A DNA stretch of 21,205 nt from positions 1-21,205 of the forward strand of contig JAOXYB010104381.1 in NCBI GenBank assembly GCA_028565635.1, written 5' to 3'. The notes beneath the pieces are model-generated. The model did not search any database and was not told the DNA's origin. It saw only the letters and a list, made by a program, of their open reading frames with translations. Origin of the DNA: Phoronis ovalis. Lineage: Eukaryota > Phoronida > Phoronidae. Position numbers and translations under genes: made by a program. This document shows, one piece after another, positions 1 through 12,300 of the stretch. The stretch's first letter is position 1. Each line of letters opens with the position of its first letter.

Positions 1-277
1 CAAAATACTGTTTTCAAATATTTGCAAATTTCATCTCTTGCATACCTTTTAAATCTTATCCAATTAATTACTACTTCCACTGAAAGTATCTTGACAATTT
101 TCCTGGCAAACAGGAGAAAAAATTATCAGTTAAATACTAGCTCATTGTGACTGCACGTATGGTTTATACTGCAAGACTCCTGGTGGGAAATACTGTTTTT
201 TTTCTCAGTTACTGCACAAGGTGTGATATCCTGTAATGTATTCATAAAATATATACATTGTACCTGTGTATTTGTAG

Positions 278-371
278 GTGATAAGTGTGTACCAGCAAAT
301 GAATGTCCCTGTCACTCTAATGGCCTTGAATATAGCAAAGGAACTGTCATTGTAAAAGATTGTATGACTTG
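278..371 (+). CDS. Exon: end of TIL and start of TIL-E (VWF/mucin-type)
   Basis: Thirty complete codons encode a segment containing [11 protein letters not shown] and ending KDCMT. The pattern KCVP..CPC...G..Y..G......DC matches the end of a trypsin-inhibitor-like (TIL) domain and its E extension, found after VWD-C8 units in von Willebrand factor, gel-forming mucins and SCO-spondin. The acceptor AG is at 276-277 (phase 1) and the donor GTAAGT at 372. The exon ends on TG, which becomes a Cys codon with the first base of the next exon. An upstream VWD-C8 unit is predicted by family knowledge but lies outside the window. Bases 1-277 are intron with nothing recognised. Confidence 0.8.
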
Positions 372-3300
372 GTAAGTAAACTAAGTTGCGGCTTTTTTTG
401 TTATGGTCATTTGTAGTACATTACCAAGAGAACATTCATTAATGTTAAATAGATAGAGTAATCTCTTTTGATTTTCACAAGCCTTTCCAAACACAAAACA
501 TGATTCTCTGTTTGTAAATTCAACTGTAGCGATTTAGCACTATTCTGTTCACGAGATGTTGCTAAGTCACAAATTTAGATAAATATATCCTAGCATTAAG
601 TAAGTACAGATTTTATGTAGTGCAGATCTTTGTGACATTTCGATAGATTATTTGCAGGCTCTTGGTAACACTACCAGTCATAAGCCCATGTCTACTTATG
701 TATTATCTAAGTTTCATTTGCAAAAACAAGGGTTGAAATACATATAAACCTCAATGTATTGCTGGAGTATATGGACATGTCCTCATGTGATTTATTTATA
801 TCTTGTTCCAATGTATAAGTGGTAAGCAGCAGAGAGAAAGGCAGAATATTCTTTTCTTTCTTGCTGATACTGTACTGTTCTCTTTTCCATTGTGCAACGA
901 GGCCATGAGATTTTTGTATATTGTCGATGTCACACACTTTGTTTCTTTCAGCGAATGTATTGATGGGTCATTTACTAATTGTTTTGGAGAAAATTGTACC
1001 GCCACTGTTTGTGATGAAGGCCAGTTTCAATGTGACAATGGTAACTGTATACCAGCTGGATGGGTCTGTGATATCTCTAATGACTGCAAAGATGGCTCAG
1101 ATGAGGCCAACTGCAGTAAGTAGTTTTAAAACTGTTCAAAAATCACTCAAATTGCTATTCAAACATATTACTGTCTGAAACAATTGCGGCAATTTCATTC
1201 AGATTAGAATCATGAACAGGATTGGATTAGTCACTGACTAATCATAGCAAGGTCATCTGTTAAGTTTTGTTATACCTTCTTTGTACTTAGTGGAGGTATA
1301 CAATTCATTCATTTATGTTCATTCAAATTAGTTGCTGGAAATTGAAATGGTAATTTTTTCTATCGGTTTGTTGTCTGAAATCACGTTAAAAAATACATTT
1401 TGTAATTTCAACTTTTGTAAAATAAATCGTGATCATGCTCAGTATAGTTAATGTAGCAGAATCTTCTCACCATCTAACCCATTATATGCATATTATTTAT
1501 GGTCAATTTGTTAATATTTTTGTTAAAAATTGCTATTTTGTAGTGTTGAGAGATATAATATATTAAATTGTTTTCTTGCTGTTTCAGCATATACCTGTGC
1601 TGGTAATGAATTCAAGTGTCTCACTGGTGGCAAATGCATCTCAAACAATTTCCTGTGTGATGGTTCAGATGACTGCATGGATGCCTCCGATGAAGCTGGA
1701 TGTGGTATGTGTTGTTCTAATGAAGAAAAATTATTGCTTATAAAAAGAATATATTTTGCATACACATCAGTTCATGGAATTAGATTACTTTGTACCATCG
1801 AAAGACATACATTTAATTGGATCTATTCAATTACTGTGAGTAAACAACTGGTAATTCGCCAAGTAATTCGCATGCCAAACAGCCAATCAACAAATGGACT
1901 GATAGAGTTCGGTTTAAATTAACATTTTGCCTACTGTAAACTTGTCCTTGCTTATATATCAACACTATGGACTTTGGTCTTGTATCTTGCATCATATTTC
2001 TTTACTTTTGCACAAAATTTCCATGTCTCACTTAATTTCCATAATTCACACCCAAATTTATTGGTGTCATGTGGTAAAAAATGAATTAATATTGAATTCA
2101 AATTTAAACCAGATATAAATGGAAAAGTATTTAATATGTTGGTTCTGTTTATCGGAGAAAGTATGTGCTGCAGGTAAAAAATAGACAAACAACAAATCAG
2201 ACTGACTTTGTGTTTATTATAATTGTATATCTCACTTTCGTAGAAATGAAAAGGGTTTGTTCCGAAAGTGAATTCCAGTGTGAATCTGGAGTGTGCATTC
2301 CAAGAAATTTCCGGTGTGATTCTGAACAAGACTGTGGGCTTTGGGATTCTTCTGACGAAAAAGATTGTAAAAGTAAGAATTACACTTATTACATGAATTC
2401 AGTATGAAAACTGTACTAAGTATTAAGTATACAATTATAGTATTGATTATTCAAGAGGAACTGACAGCAAGTCTCATGAAGGATCTATAGGAGATAAAAA
2501 AAATAAATTAAATGGTTCCCCTAGTATTCTGTGATTTTAGATGGCACCTGATAAATCCTACCAATGATAGTATTTTAGCATGTGTTAGTAGATCCACAGA
2601 CACTTGAACTAGTGATATATAGCTATCTGTCGAGTCCTTGCAGGTTATGTAGAGAAGCCATCTACTTGTTTAACTAGAGAATGGTGTATGCAATTTGTAT
2701 GTCATAGGGTACTTCAATTCACCTGTAACTGTATTGTTGACTTGTTATCTCTAACTGAATTTTGTTTCAGCTTGTAATGAGTCGCGCACATTCCGCTGTG
2801 GAGAGGGTGGCCCTGGAGATCGATGTATACCTGGATACTTGGCGTGTGACGGCTTTGATGACTGCGGTGATGGCAGTGATGAACAGGGATGTGGTAAGAT
2901 TAGTTATCAGTTTTCTTGTAATTGCAGTAAGTTTCCAAATTTTTTTTATGTCAAGCACATTGACTTGAAGCAGCAACCATATTATTATATTATTACTTAA
3001 TTTATGAAAAAACAAGAAAAATTTCTGTGATAACACAAGCAGAATTAAAAGATAATAATTATGAAATTCTCTCTATGCCCTTTATAAGTTTGGAAAGTGT
3101 TACTTATTAGGCAGACCCTGAAAGCTGAAGTCTTCTCTTCATCTACTTCTGTTGATGAGACTTGAACTGCTACTAGTAAATAATACTGTTAGTATAAATA
3201 CTGAAAGTTGTACCAGTTATTTTACTTAAGTGCTCTACTTCAGTGTAAAGGAATTCTTTTATTTTACTTGATGTTGCACAGATATAAGTAAAGGTATTCT

Positions 3301-6300
3301 GGATCAATTCTTGAAATTGAAATAAATTTCCAGTCTGCTGAGTTATCCAGTAACACTCTGTTATGTCTGATAACTCAAATATTTCAGTTTAATTATGATT
3401 TTTTTTTTTGTTTTCAGAATGTGTTTGCACGGATGCTTTCACTTGTGATAATTGTAACTGTTTAAATCCAATATTTACCTGTGATGGTAGAGATGATTGT
3501 GGAGATGGCTCAGATGAAAAGAACTGCAGTATGTAGTGTTTTGTCTTCAGTGTTTATTTACCACTGTCACATGATTAAATTAAAATCATTGAATAGAAAT
3601 CGTCATATGTACAAAATTTAGGATACTGATCAGAAGCTTAGATGTACACACGTGAAATGCCACATTACCTATTCATGTTAATAGTACTAATTATGTGATT
3701 ATTTCAGGGGAAGTTACTTTTAAGTAATGTTTCTTTCTACATAAAAATGGAAAACTTTTCATCAGAAATGTTCAATTTCTAACATTTATGAGTTTGTATA
3801 GAATACTTACTTCAGGTGCAAACTTAGTTCTGTTGTGTTCCCCCTGTGGAGAAAAATACGTTTTCCTTTATTGTTTTTAATAATTATTTTTACATTTACT
3901 TTCAGAGTGTGCTGAGCATGAGTATACGTGTAACAGTGAGAAATGTATCAACGGTACTCAGGTTTGTGATGGGGTCATGGACTGTACCGATAATGAAGAT
4001 GAAACCCCAGAGTGTAAGTTCTAATTTGGCAAACACTGACTTTTAATTCAGCTGCAACTTAAGATTATGATGCCTGATACTTAGGCTATTTTTAATACAG
4101 ACATGCCCTCTGATATCTTAGTGCCTAAGCTCACCGCAAGTGGTGATTTTTTAAAAACCCCAACCACTTGTCTTAAAATAATTCTTACAATTTTCAGGTA
4201 AAATACTGTTGCTTAGAGTTTGTTTTCATTGTATCAAACTAAGTTTACGTTCAAGAAGCAGCCAGACATGCCTGCGTATTGTTGACCCATAAATAATCTT
4301 ACAAGGCAGTTTCAGCCAACCTTATACATACCCTGATTTTAAAACTGTAAATTATTTGTTACAGTGTGTGCCACCACCACAGTTGCAACTACAACCCCAT
4401 TGTCATCTTCCACCACACCTCAGGGTACAAGTACCACAGTGCCTATAACTACAAGCCCAGAATCAATTATTGAAAGTACCACCACTCCAGAATCTACAAC
4501 AGTGACTACTGCATCTCCTACTACTTGTAAGTTTCAATAGCAGGTGCTCCAGTCTGGATGAGTTATTCAGTTTCTAAACCCATTATTATCCCAAAAGAAC
4601 TAATGTTATTAACATGAGAAAGGAAATTGTCAACGCTTTTGACACCCTTCTGACATCTTAAAGTTCTGCATCTGAAACTGAAACCTCTGAGAAAAAAATT
4701 TTATTTCTGAAATATGGACATGTTCCCAAATATTGAAGTTAATCTTTGGACCTTTGCATAAATGAATAATTTATTTAATATTAATAATAATATCTAGAAT
4801 TTGATAAAAGAATACTTGAATTGCATATTTATGGTAGTTTTTAAGCCAAATGAAATATTTTACCTTTAAAAAACAAGTTACATGTTTTAAAGCAGAAAAT
4901 TAAAGCACTATGTGAGTGCAGAGAAATTTCACTTGACGGATGAGGCCTTTTCCAAAATGTTCTTGGAGTTGGAACAAGTAACCATATTTTGATTGCTGAC
5001 ACATAAAACCCTTGGAATAGGCAATTTCTGTCAATCTTATATATTCTCTGATTTAAATTTTTTTTATTTGAGGAATCTGTGGACATTACTCTTTGAACTA
5101 TTTTAGCACGTAGTGACCAACAGAACAGCCAGTAAAATGAGAGTTTAGTTTGTATATGCACTGTGACGTCTATGGGCTAAATTTAATTATAACAGCAAGA
5201 ATATTTTCGAGTATATTTTGGTATAATGAGCAAACTTAATTTCTCATGTTTTTGTCCTGTTTCGCCTGTCAGAAGGAAGTACAACTTGATAACTTGTAAT
5301 AATAAAAAGATAGTTTACTGAATTCATTCCACTTTTAGCTAAACCATGTACAGAGTCTGTACTTGATGCTCAGAGTGCTGATGTTATTGTATCTGCATCC
5401 TCTAGTGCCCCCAACACTGACCTGTCTGATGCCCTTGCTGGAACAGATGCAACATGGGTATCTGGGTCAGATGATGTTAAGCCATCACTGACTATAGATT
5501 TATTATCTGTTGGTGAGAGTAAGATCATTCGATTAAACTTGACTGTCCGATATGTAAGTGTAGCTACTGTCAAACTGTTTGATAGTGATGACAAGGAAGT
5601 CACCAGTAAGGTAGGAAAACTACTTGTTTCCATTATTTTTACAATTTATTCATTATCTGAAGCTAATTCCTGTATTGTTTACTTTACATGCTTTGCTGTC
5701 AGTTTTACTTTTTGGCTTTATTGACATGCAGTGCTAAAGACCTGCCCTAGTGGATAAGTAGTAACTTAAGTCAATTTAAAAGGAGAAGCATTATGGTGGA
5801 CAATTGTGAAAAGATAGCAGTTTCAAAAAATATTCTACATACTGTTTTAAAAATGTCTTTCTACTAATAATTTAAAATCAGAACTACTGTTCCATCTCAA
5901 CTGGCACTTGTACTTTATTTTATAGGACACAACATTTCCTAATACACTATTCGCTATTAGTTTTACGCGGGCGTGGAGTACGACTCTACCTAGTGGGGAA
6001 AGCGTTCCTGGTGTAGATGCTAGTAAGATCGTCATTGAGCTTACAAGAATGGCAGATACTGTTCAGAACCCGTCTATTGAAGATGTCATGATAAAGGCAT
6101 GCTACCATCCTACTGGTATGTTTGTATAGTTTACAAAATATTCAAAAGCTATTGAAAGTTCAGAAGGTAACTGTTATACATTAGTAGTATTATTTCCATC
6201 CTTTTGTCACACGGCATGATCTTTAGTATTTGGAAAAGTACTCACTTTAACATCAGTTTTGTAGCTGTTGATGGCATATTTGTCAGAAAATGAACAAACA

Positions 6301-9300
6301 CATTGATTTAAGATTGATTGAAAAAATAACTTTTTGTTTCCAAACTTTATTAGTGTTTGCCTTTTAGTTTAATTTCCTTGAAAGAAAGTTATCGTTATAA
6401 ATATTTATTTGGCAGGACAAGGAAATGTTGATTGAGACACTAATGAATTGAATTCTGTTTTTGTATTCAATTTCATATTCATTTTCAGGTTCCACTGTGC
6501 CACCTCCATCAACTACCACCACAGCTCAGGTAACTAGCACCAGCACACCCTCAGTAAGCACTACAACTGTGCCCTCAACTACTACAAAGTCTATGGAAAC
6601 AACTACTGGTCCAGAGATCATTAGTGAAGGTACCACAACTCCAGAATCTACAACAACAACTTCCACAGTAACAGTGCCTACCACTACTCGTAAGTTCTAG
6701 TAATGTTAAACTTTATAACTTACTGGTAGTTTTATTTATTTGCCTACTTTTCTGTTTTAAAATGTATGTTCAAAATATGAGCATATGTCTGAAAACTAAA
6801 GATGACCGCAGAAGCTGCACATTTTCAAAGAATTCACTTTATTTATGCAAGATTCAGAATGGGATTAGAACTGCATACTACAGTAACTGTAGTTTTTGAA
6901 ATCAGGTAAAAAGATTATATAAACTGTACTAAACCACCTTAGCTGCGTGAGAAACATGGCAAATTATGAAACATTATGCTTCCAGAGACATGTACTGTGT
7001 GAGATGCAGAGACATTAATTTTGTATTAATTTGTTTTAATTAGCAAAATTAGTAACAAAACGCAGTTCCAGATTTTATGCCTGTAGAAATAGTTTCTGTC
7101 AAATTGAAAGGCTCTAGTGACAAACAGAAAGTGTCAAGAATAAAGAGACATGACTCTGTTTCATTGCTTCTGCCCCGAATTTCTAAGACGCAGCAAGGTA
7201 GTTTGGTTATGTATAGGTGATGATAAAAAAAACATATAATTAGAAAAAATGAGCAATAAGTTCAACCAGCAAAAATAATCTAGGTCAGAGATATGCACAA
7301 AATCTAAAAAATATACAGAAAAAATTGAGAAAAAAATTCACAAGGTGTAATTCCGATTCCAAAGAAAGTCTTTTATTAAACCTAAATGTCTGATATATGT
7401 TGTGGTATATATTATATTTTTTTTTCAATTTGTTTATATATAATAAAAAATATGTAACTGAATACGTTTCCATTTGTAGCTGTGCCATGTGAAGAATCTC
7501 AGCTCGATGCAGGCAGTGCTGATCTTATTTTAACTGCCTCATCAAGTAGTCCTGATAGCAATCCACGTAATGCCCTTGATGGCAGCGATGAATCGTGGAT
7601 ATCTGGATTATCAGATACTAGCCCATCTTTGACTATTGATTTATTATCTGTTGGAGAAACCAAGGTCATTCAGTTGAATCTAACTGTCCAATATACCACC
7701 AAAGCCACTGTGAAGGTGTTGGACAGTGAAGGCAATGTGATTAACAGCAAGGTAGGCAAAACTGGAGAGTCACCATTTTTGGCAATTCGTTATTGTTTTG
7801 TTTCAAATGTTATGTAACACAGTGTTACTGGTTCTAGATAAAGGTTTTAAAAGAAATTACCTAAAGAGTGTGTCTTTGAACCTGCAAGTTGGTTAACAAA
7901 ACGTAGATTCAAATTAATTACTTGCACCGTCCAAATCCTTACTGCTGCATTGGTATTATAATAAATACTGTATGCGCTGGAACAGTTATCATGTTTGTCG
8001 AGGGTGGTAATTGCTGAGGTGATTTATATGCTAGTTGCAAATAAACACAAAGCTGCACATATTTGTTTCAATGCGTGTATTAAATTTAAAATAGAACTGT
8101 TTCTCAGTTCTTATTGAATTTCAGTCTCTTCTAGAACTTGTACTCAATTTTTATAGGATACGGTGCTGCCTGATTCGTCATTTGCTATTAAATTCATGCG
8201 AGGATGGTCCACAACTCTACCTGGTGGTGAAATTGTACCTGGTATAGAGGCCAGCCGAATTGTGATTGAGCTCACAAGAAATTCAAATCTTGAGAACAGC
8301 CCATCTGTTGCAGGTGTCACAATAAAGGCATGCTATCACCCTACTGGTATGTTTCCATATAATTGTATAATATAGTCAAAACAAGCTATCAGTAATAGAT
8401 AATAACTACTGTTTTATAGATTAAGCACATGTTGTAATTTAATCGGTCCTCCTTAGAAATAATTTCTATATATATTGTAGCCATGGAATGTATAGTTTGA
8501 TAGGAATTAAACAGTCCTTTTGTTTCTAGATGAACATGGGATTTTGTTGTTGTTTGCATTTTGTTATAGCTTGTATGTTGGCATGGTGATTAGTATTTAG
8601 TTACATATACCAGGATTAAATCCCACATCTAATTACTCAATATACCAGGATTAAATCCCACATCTAATTACTCAATATCTTGATTTTTTAAAATTTCATC
8701 TTTGTTTTTAGGTTCTACTTTGCCACCTCCTGTCACAACTACCACCACCACACCACAGGCTACCACCACAGTTCCATCAACAACTTCAACGTCCATGGAA
8801 ACAAGTACCAGTCCCAAAGCTGGTGGTGAAAGTACCATTACCCCAGAAACTACGGTTTCTACTACGCGTAAGTTTTCATAATATTTACTTTAGTCTGATT
8901 TGTATTAAGTGCAATGAAACATTTGATATAACTTTGTTTTAAAATTGGAGATGTTTTCCAAAATATGAACAAGTGTTATAAAAATTAATTTAATGTGGAG
9001 GGTTTGTATATAGTATTTTTTAGCTAGTTTGATGACAGATGCATACATGTTTCAAATTTTAACTCAAAAGTGACTTAAATTCTTATGGTCTATTAATAAA
9101 TGGCTGAGTGTTTATTATAACATTAAATCGGTAATAAAAAATACTTTGCTGGAGACCCTTTCTCTTGTAGCTGGACCATGTGAAAAATATGAACTGGATG
9201 CCCAGAGTGCTGACCTCGGTGTAACTGCTTCATCAAGTTCTCTTGATAGCAGTCCACGTGATGCTCTTGATGGCAGCAACTCAAAGTGGGTTCCTGGGTC

Positions 9301-12300
9301 AGATGATGCTAACCCATCATTGACTGTTGATATATTGTCTGTTGGTGAGAGCAAGATCATCGAGTTCAATGTGACTGTCCAATATGCTAGTGTAGTTACA
9401 ACTGTAATGTTGGATAGTGATAGGAATGAAATAGACAGGAAGGTAGGTAACACCTTTCAAATGTTACCATGTTTTCCTAGTTCATGACATGGTGTACCTT
9501 TCTACATCCCAATTAAATAATTTATTTTACAATAAAGTAAATACAGTAAATAATTTTATTTACAACATGTAACATTTTATGTCATAGGAGTGCTGTTTGA
9601 TAGCCGTATCTTCTCAGAACTAGAAACAAGAGAGAGCTGTATTAGTTGAAAGGTGAACAGCCCTGTAATATAGTCTTTACTGGATTTTGTACATCATTTT
9701 TATAGGATCAGTCACTTCCTCCTGTTGACTTCCCTATCACTGTTATACGAAACTTGGACACCTGTGCGATGTGCAGGAATAATAATGCAAGCCAAATCGT
9801 GGTTGAGATTACAAGAAGGACGAATGAAATTGTCGATCCATCTATTGAAGGTGTCATAATGATAGCTTGCTACCATCCTACTGGTATGTTTCACTCTTCT
9901 ACAGCATATTTAAAAACATGTCATCGCAACTTTGTTACTAGTGTTTCTTGGTTGAAATACAGTTTGAGACAGATGAATGTTTTTTGACGAAAATATTTTC
10001 TTATCTGGTACAACAAGCTAGGCTTAGAAATACTGTTGTGTCCTAAAGGTGTTTTAATTTTACCACTTTGTTTGACGTTGACATTGTTTGCAAGGCATTT
10101 AGTAGCTGTGATTTGCAGTTTTAATTAATAAATATTTAATTTTAGTGATTGTTTCAACTAGTTAAATAAACATCAAACATGAATTTGGTTGAAAAATAAT
10201 TATAACATTACTTAATTATTGACATTAATTGAGTTGAGCTGGGGTGGTGTAATGGTTAACATATCTCCTTGGTTACATGTTAGCTTGCTGTTATCTAAAT
10301 TGGTTTAGCAACATAACTTTAGTTTATCATTGTATAGATTATTTTAGCTGACATTTATAGCTTAAAATATTGGTTAATAGCTCTGTACTAATTTTTTATT
10401 TTATATATTATGTTTGAAGGTTCTACTTTGTCACCTCCTGGTTCAACTACCCCGACTACAGCAGGCCCTACAACAACAGGTATTCCTCCTTATAACATTT
10501 GCATGAAACTAATTGCAGAATATAAATGACATTCTAATTAGGGTATAAATAGTAAGAATAAAATAAAGCAGTATAACAGTATCACAAATACAATTAAAAT
10601 TCATTATTTGTACTTGATATAGTTTTGATATTCTATGTATATACACAATGCGTGTGAAATTATAATAAAATTTAATATATTTTTTTAAAAGGAAAACCGT
10701 CATCATTGTAAGACTTAAGTTTGTATCATTTTTACTATGTGTTACTACATTTTGACAAATTCAAATCATTATTCATTGTTATTATATGAAAATAATGTAC
10801 AGCTGAGCAGTGTTTTGATAATTGTTGCAATCACTTATTATAAAAGCATAATGATTAATATAAGTAATAATACACAGAAATGTATAGTATACTGATCCTT
10901 GGATTAACAAAATAACTGCGCAATAATATTTCAGGTTTTATTTTTGTTACAGAAGCACCAGTATGTTTACATAACAGATTGAATGTAGATTCCGCTGACT
11001 TACGTCCCATGGCGTCAAGCAGTGCGATTGGTGCATCTGTCCGGGATGCCATAGATGGATCAGGATCATCGTGGTCTCCAAATTTGGAAGATTCTGAGCC
11101 TACATACACTATTGATGTTCTATCACAAGGAGTCACAAAAATTCTGTATCTGAATTTTACTGTATCTGATGTAACTAAGGTGGTAGTGGAATCATTGAGA
11201 CAGGATGGGACCCTTGCTGCTATGAAGGTAAGGGCTGTTGTAGTTTTAAAAAGAAACTAGTTCCAACACATTAAAAAGTTCACATTATTGTAAGTCAGTT
11301 CTGTGCAGGTATTATTTTGTCAACAGAAAACAAAATTTAAAGTGGCAAATATAGAAAAGATATGCTTTTAACCAATTTTATTTTTTATATGGGCTGCCAG
11401 TTTTTCTGACATATTGACCAATTTATTAAATGCACAGGAAAAATGAATTAGATTGGCTAAAACCTCATAAGCTTGAGGCACAGAGGGATTCACTTCTATG
11501 GATTTAGACCGAATGTATATTTGTACTATGAAATAAAATGGAAATTATAATGTAAATCACAGTATTGCTTATCAGATACACACTTAATCTCACATGGAAA
11601 GATTCTGCTTGTAAGTACAAGTAATTGCCAACAAAATCAAATGAGCCCACAATATGCTATTCACCTGCACTTGAGGGCAGCACCGTCAGACCCTTTGATC
11701 CCAACATCCTCAGTTGGATACAATTCCCGTTTATTAAACTTCACTTTAGATATACATTAAGCAGTGAAGTTTAATCCAAGTAATATAGAATATTAATAAA
11801 TAATTGTTTATGTGTTGAAATACTAATTAATGTAAATTGCAACAAGACGGCATTTAGACCAATGAAGAGAAGATTTTTCTTGTTTTTGTCTCTTCAGTAA
11901 TTATATGAAGGAAGCAGATAATAAAGTGTTTTGTGAATAAATTGCACAAGTACAAATAAAAATATCATTTTGGAGTTCATTCACAAAATGCAACATGCTG
12001 GGAACTTTTAGATCCGTAACTAGTAGCTGTACCAAGTGTATGCAAAGGGTCTATTGCAAATGAACAATTACAGTTCTTCATGGGCTCTCATTATTCTTTC
12101 ACAGAATATCAAATTGTGGCTCTGATTAGGTGACCATAAATGCCACCAAGTGTATGGAAATAGTCATCCATGGTGCCTCTATTGTGTGTTATTTTATGTA
12201 GTATGTTGCAAAAGGTATAGAAGAAGCATATGATTTACAAGAACATTAAGGTTGTTTCCTTGTATTATTTCATTTACCTTATGTTTTGTTTTACAGACAT

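Noticed and set aside
803-1123. ATG-started open frame of 106 residues ending with an LDLa repeat
   Set aside because: The first part is intronic and lacks domain similarity; the frame enters the exon at 952 through its acceptor. The split Cys codon with the exon at 278-371 shows this is an internal exon, not a gene start.
7285-7488. Antisense open frames of 60-110 residues in introns, such as 7285-7488 and 10509-10706
   Set aside because: Low-complexity Ile/Tyr/Phe/Lys-rich translations of AT-rich DNA, with no domain, repeat or splice support.
8606-8640. GGATTAAATCC in the 35-bp repeat as a B box
   Set aside because: One core mismatch and only a poor A-box-like string upstream; better described simply as a tandem duplication.
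11690-11730. GGATACAATTCCC, resembling a pol III B box
   Set aside because: It mismatches the consensus in the core and has no A box at the right distance; not enough for a tRNA or SINE call.
12031-12156. Two 12-bp direct repeats ACCAAGTGTATG at 12031 and 12145
   Set aside because: Too short in a kilobase of AT-rich intron to support a repeat or target-site duplication without matching inverted ends.
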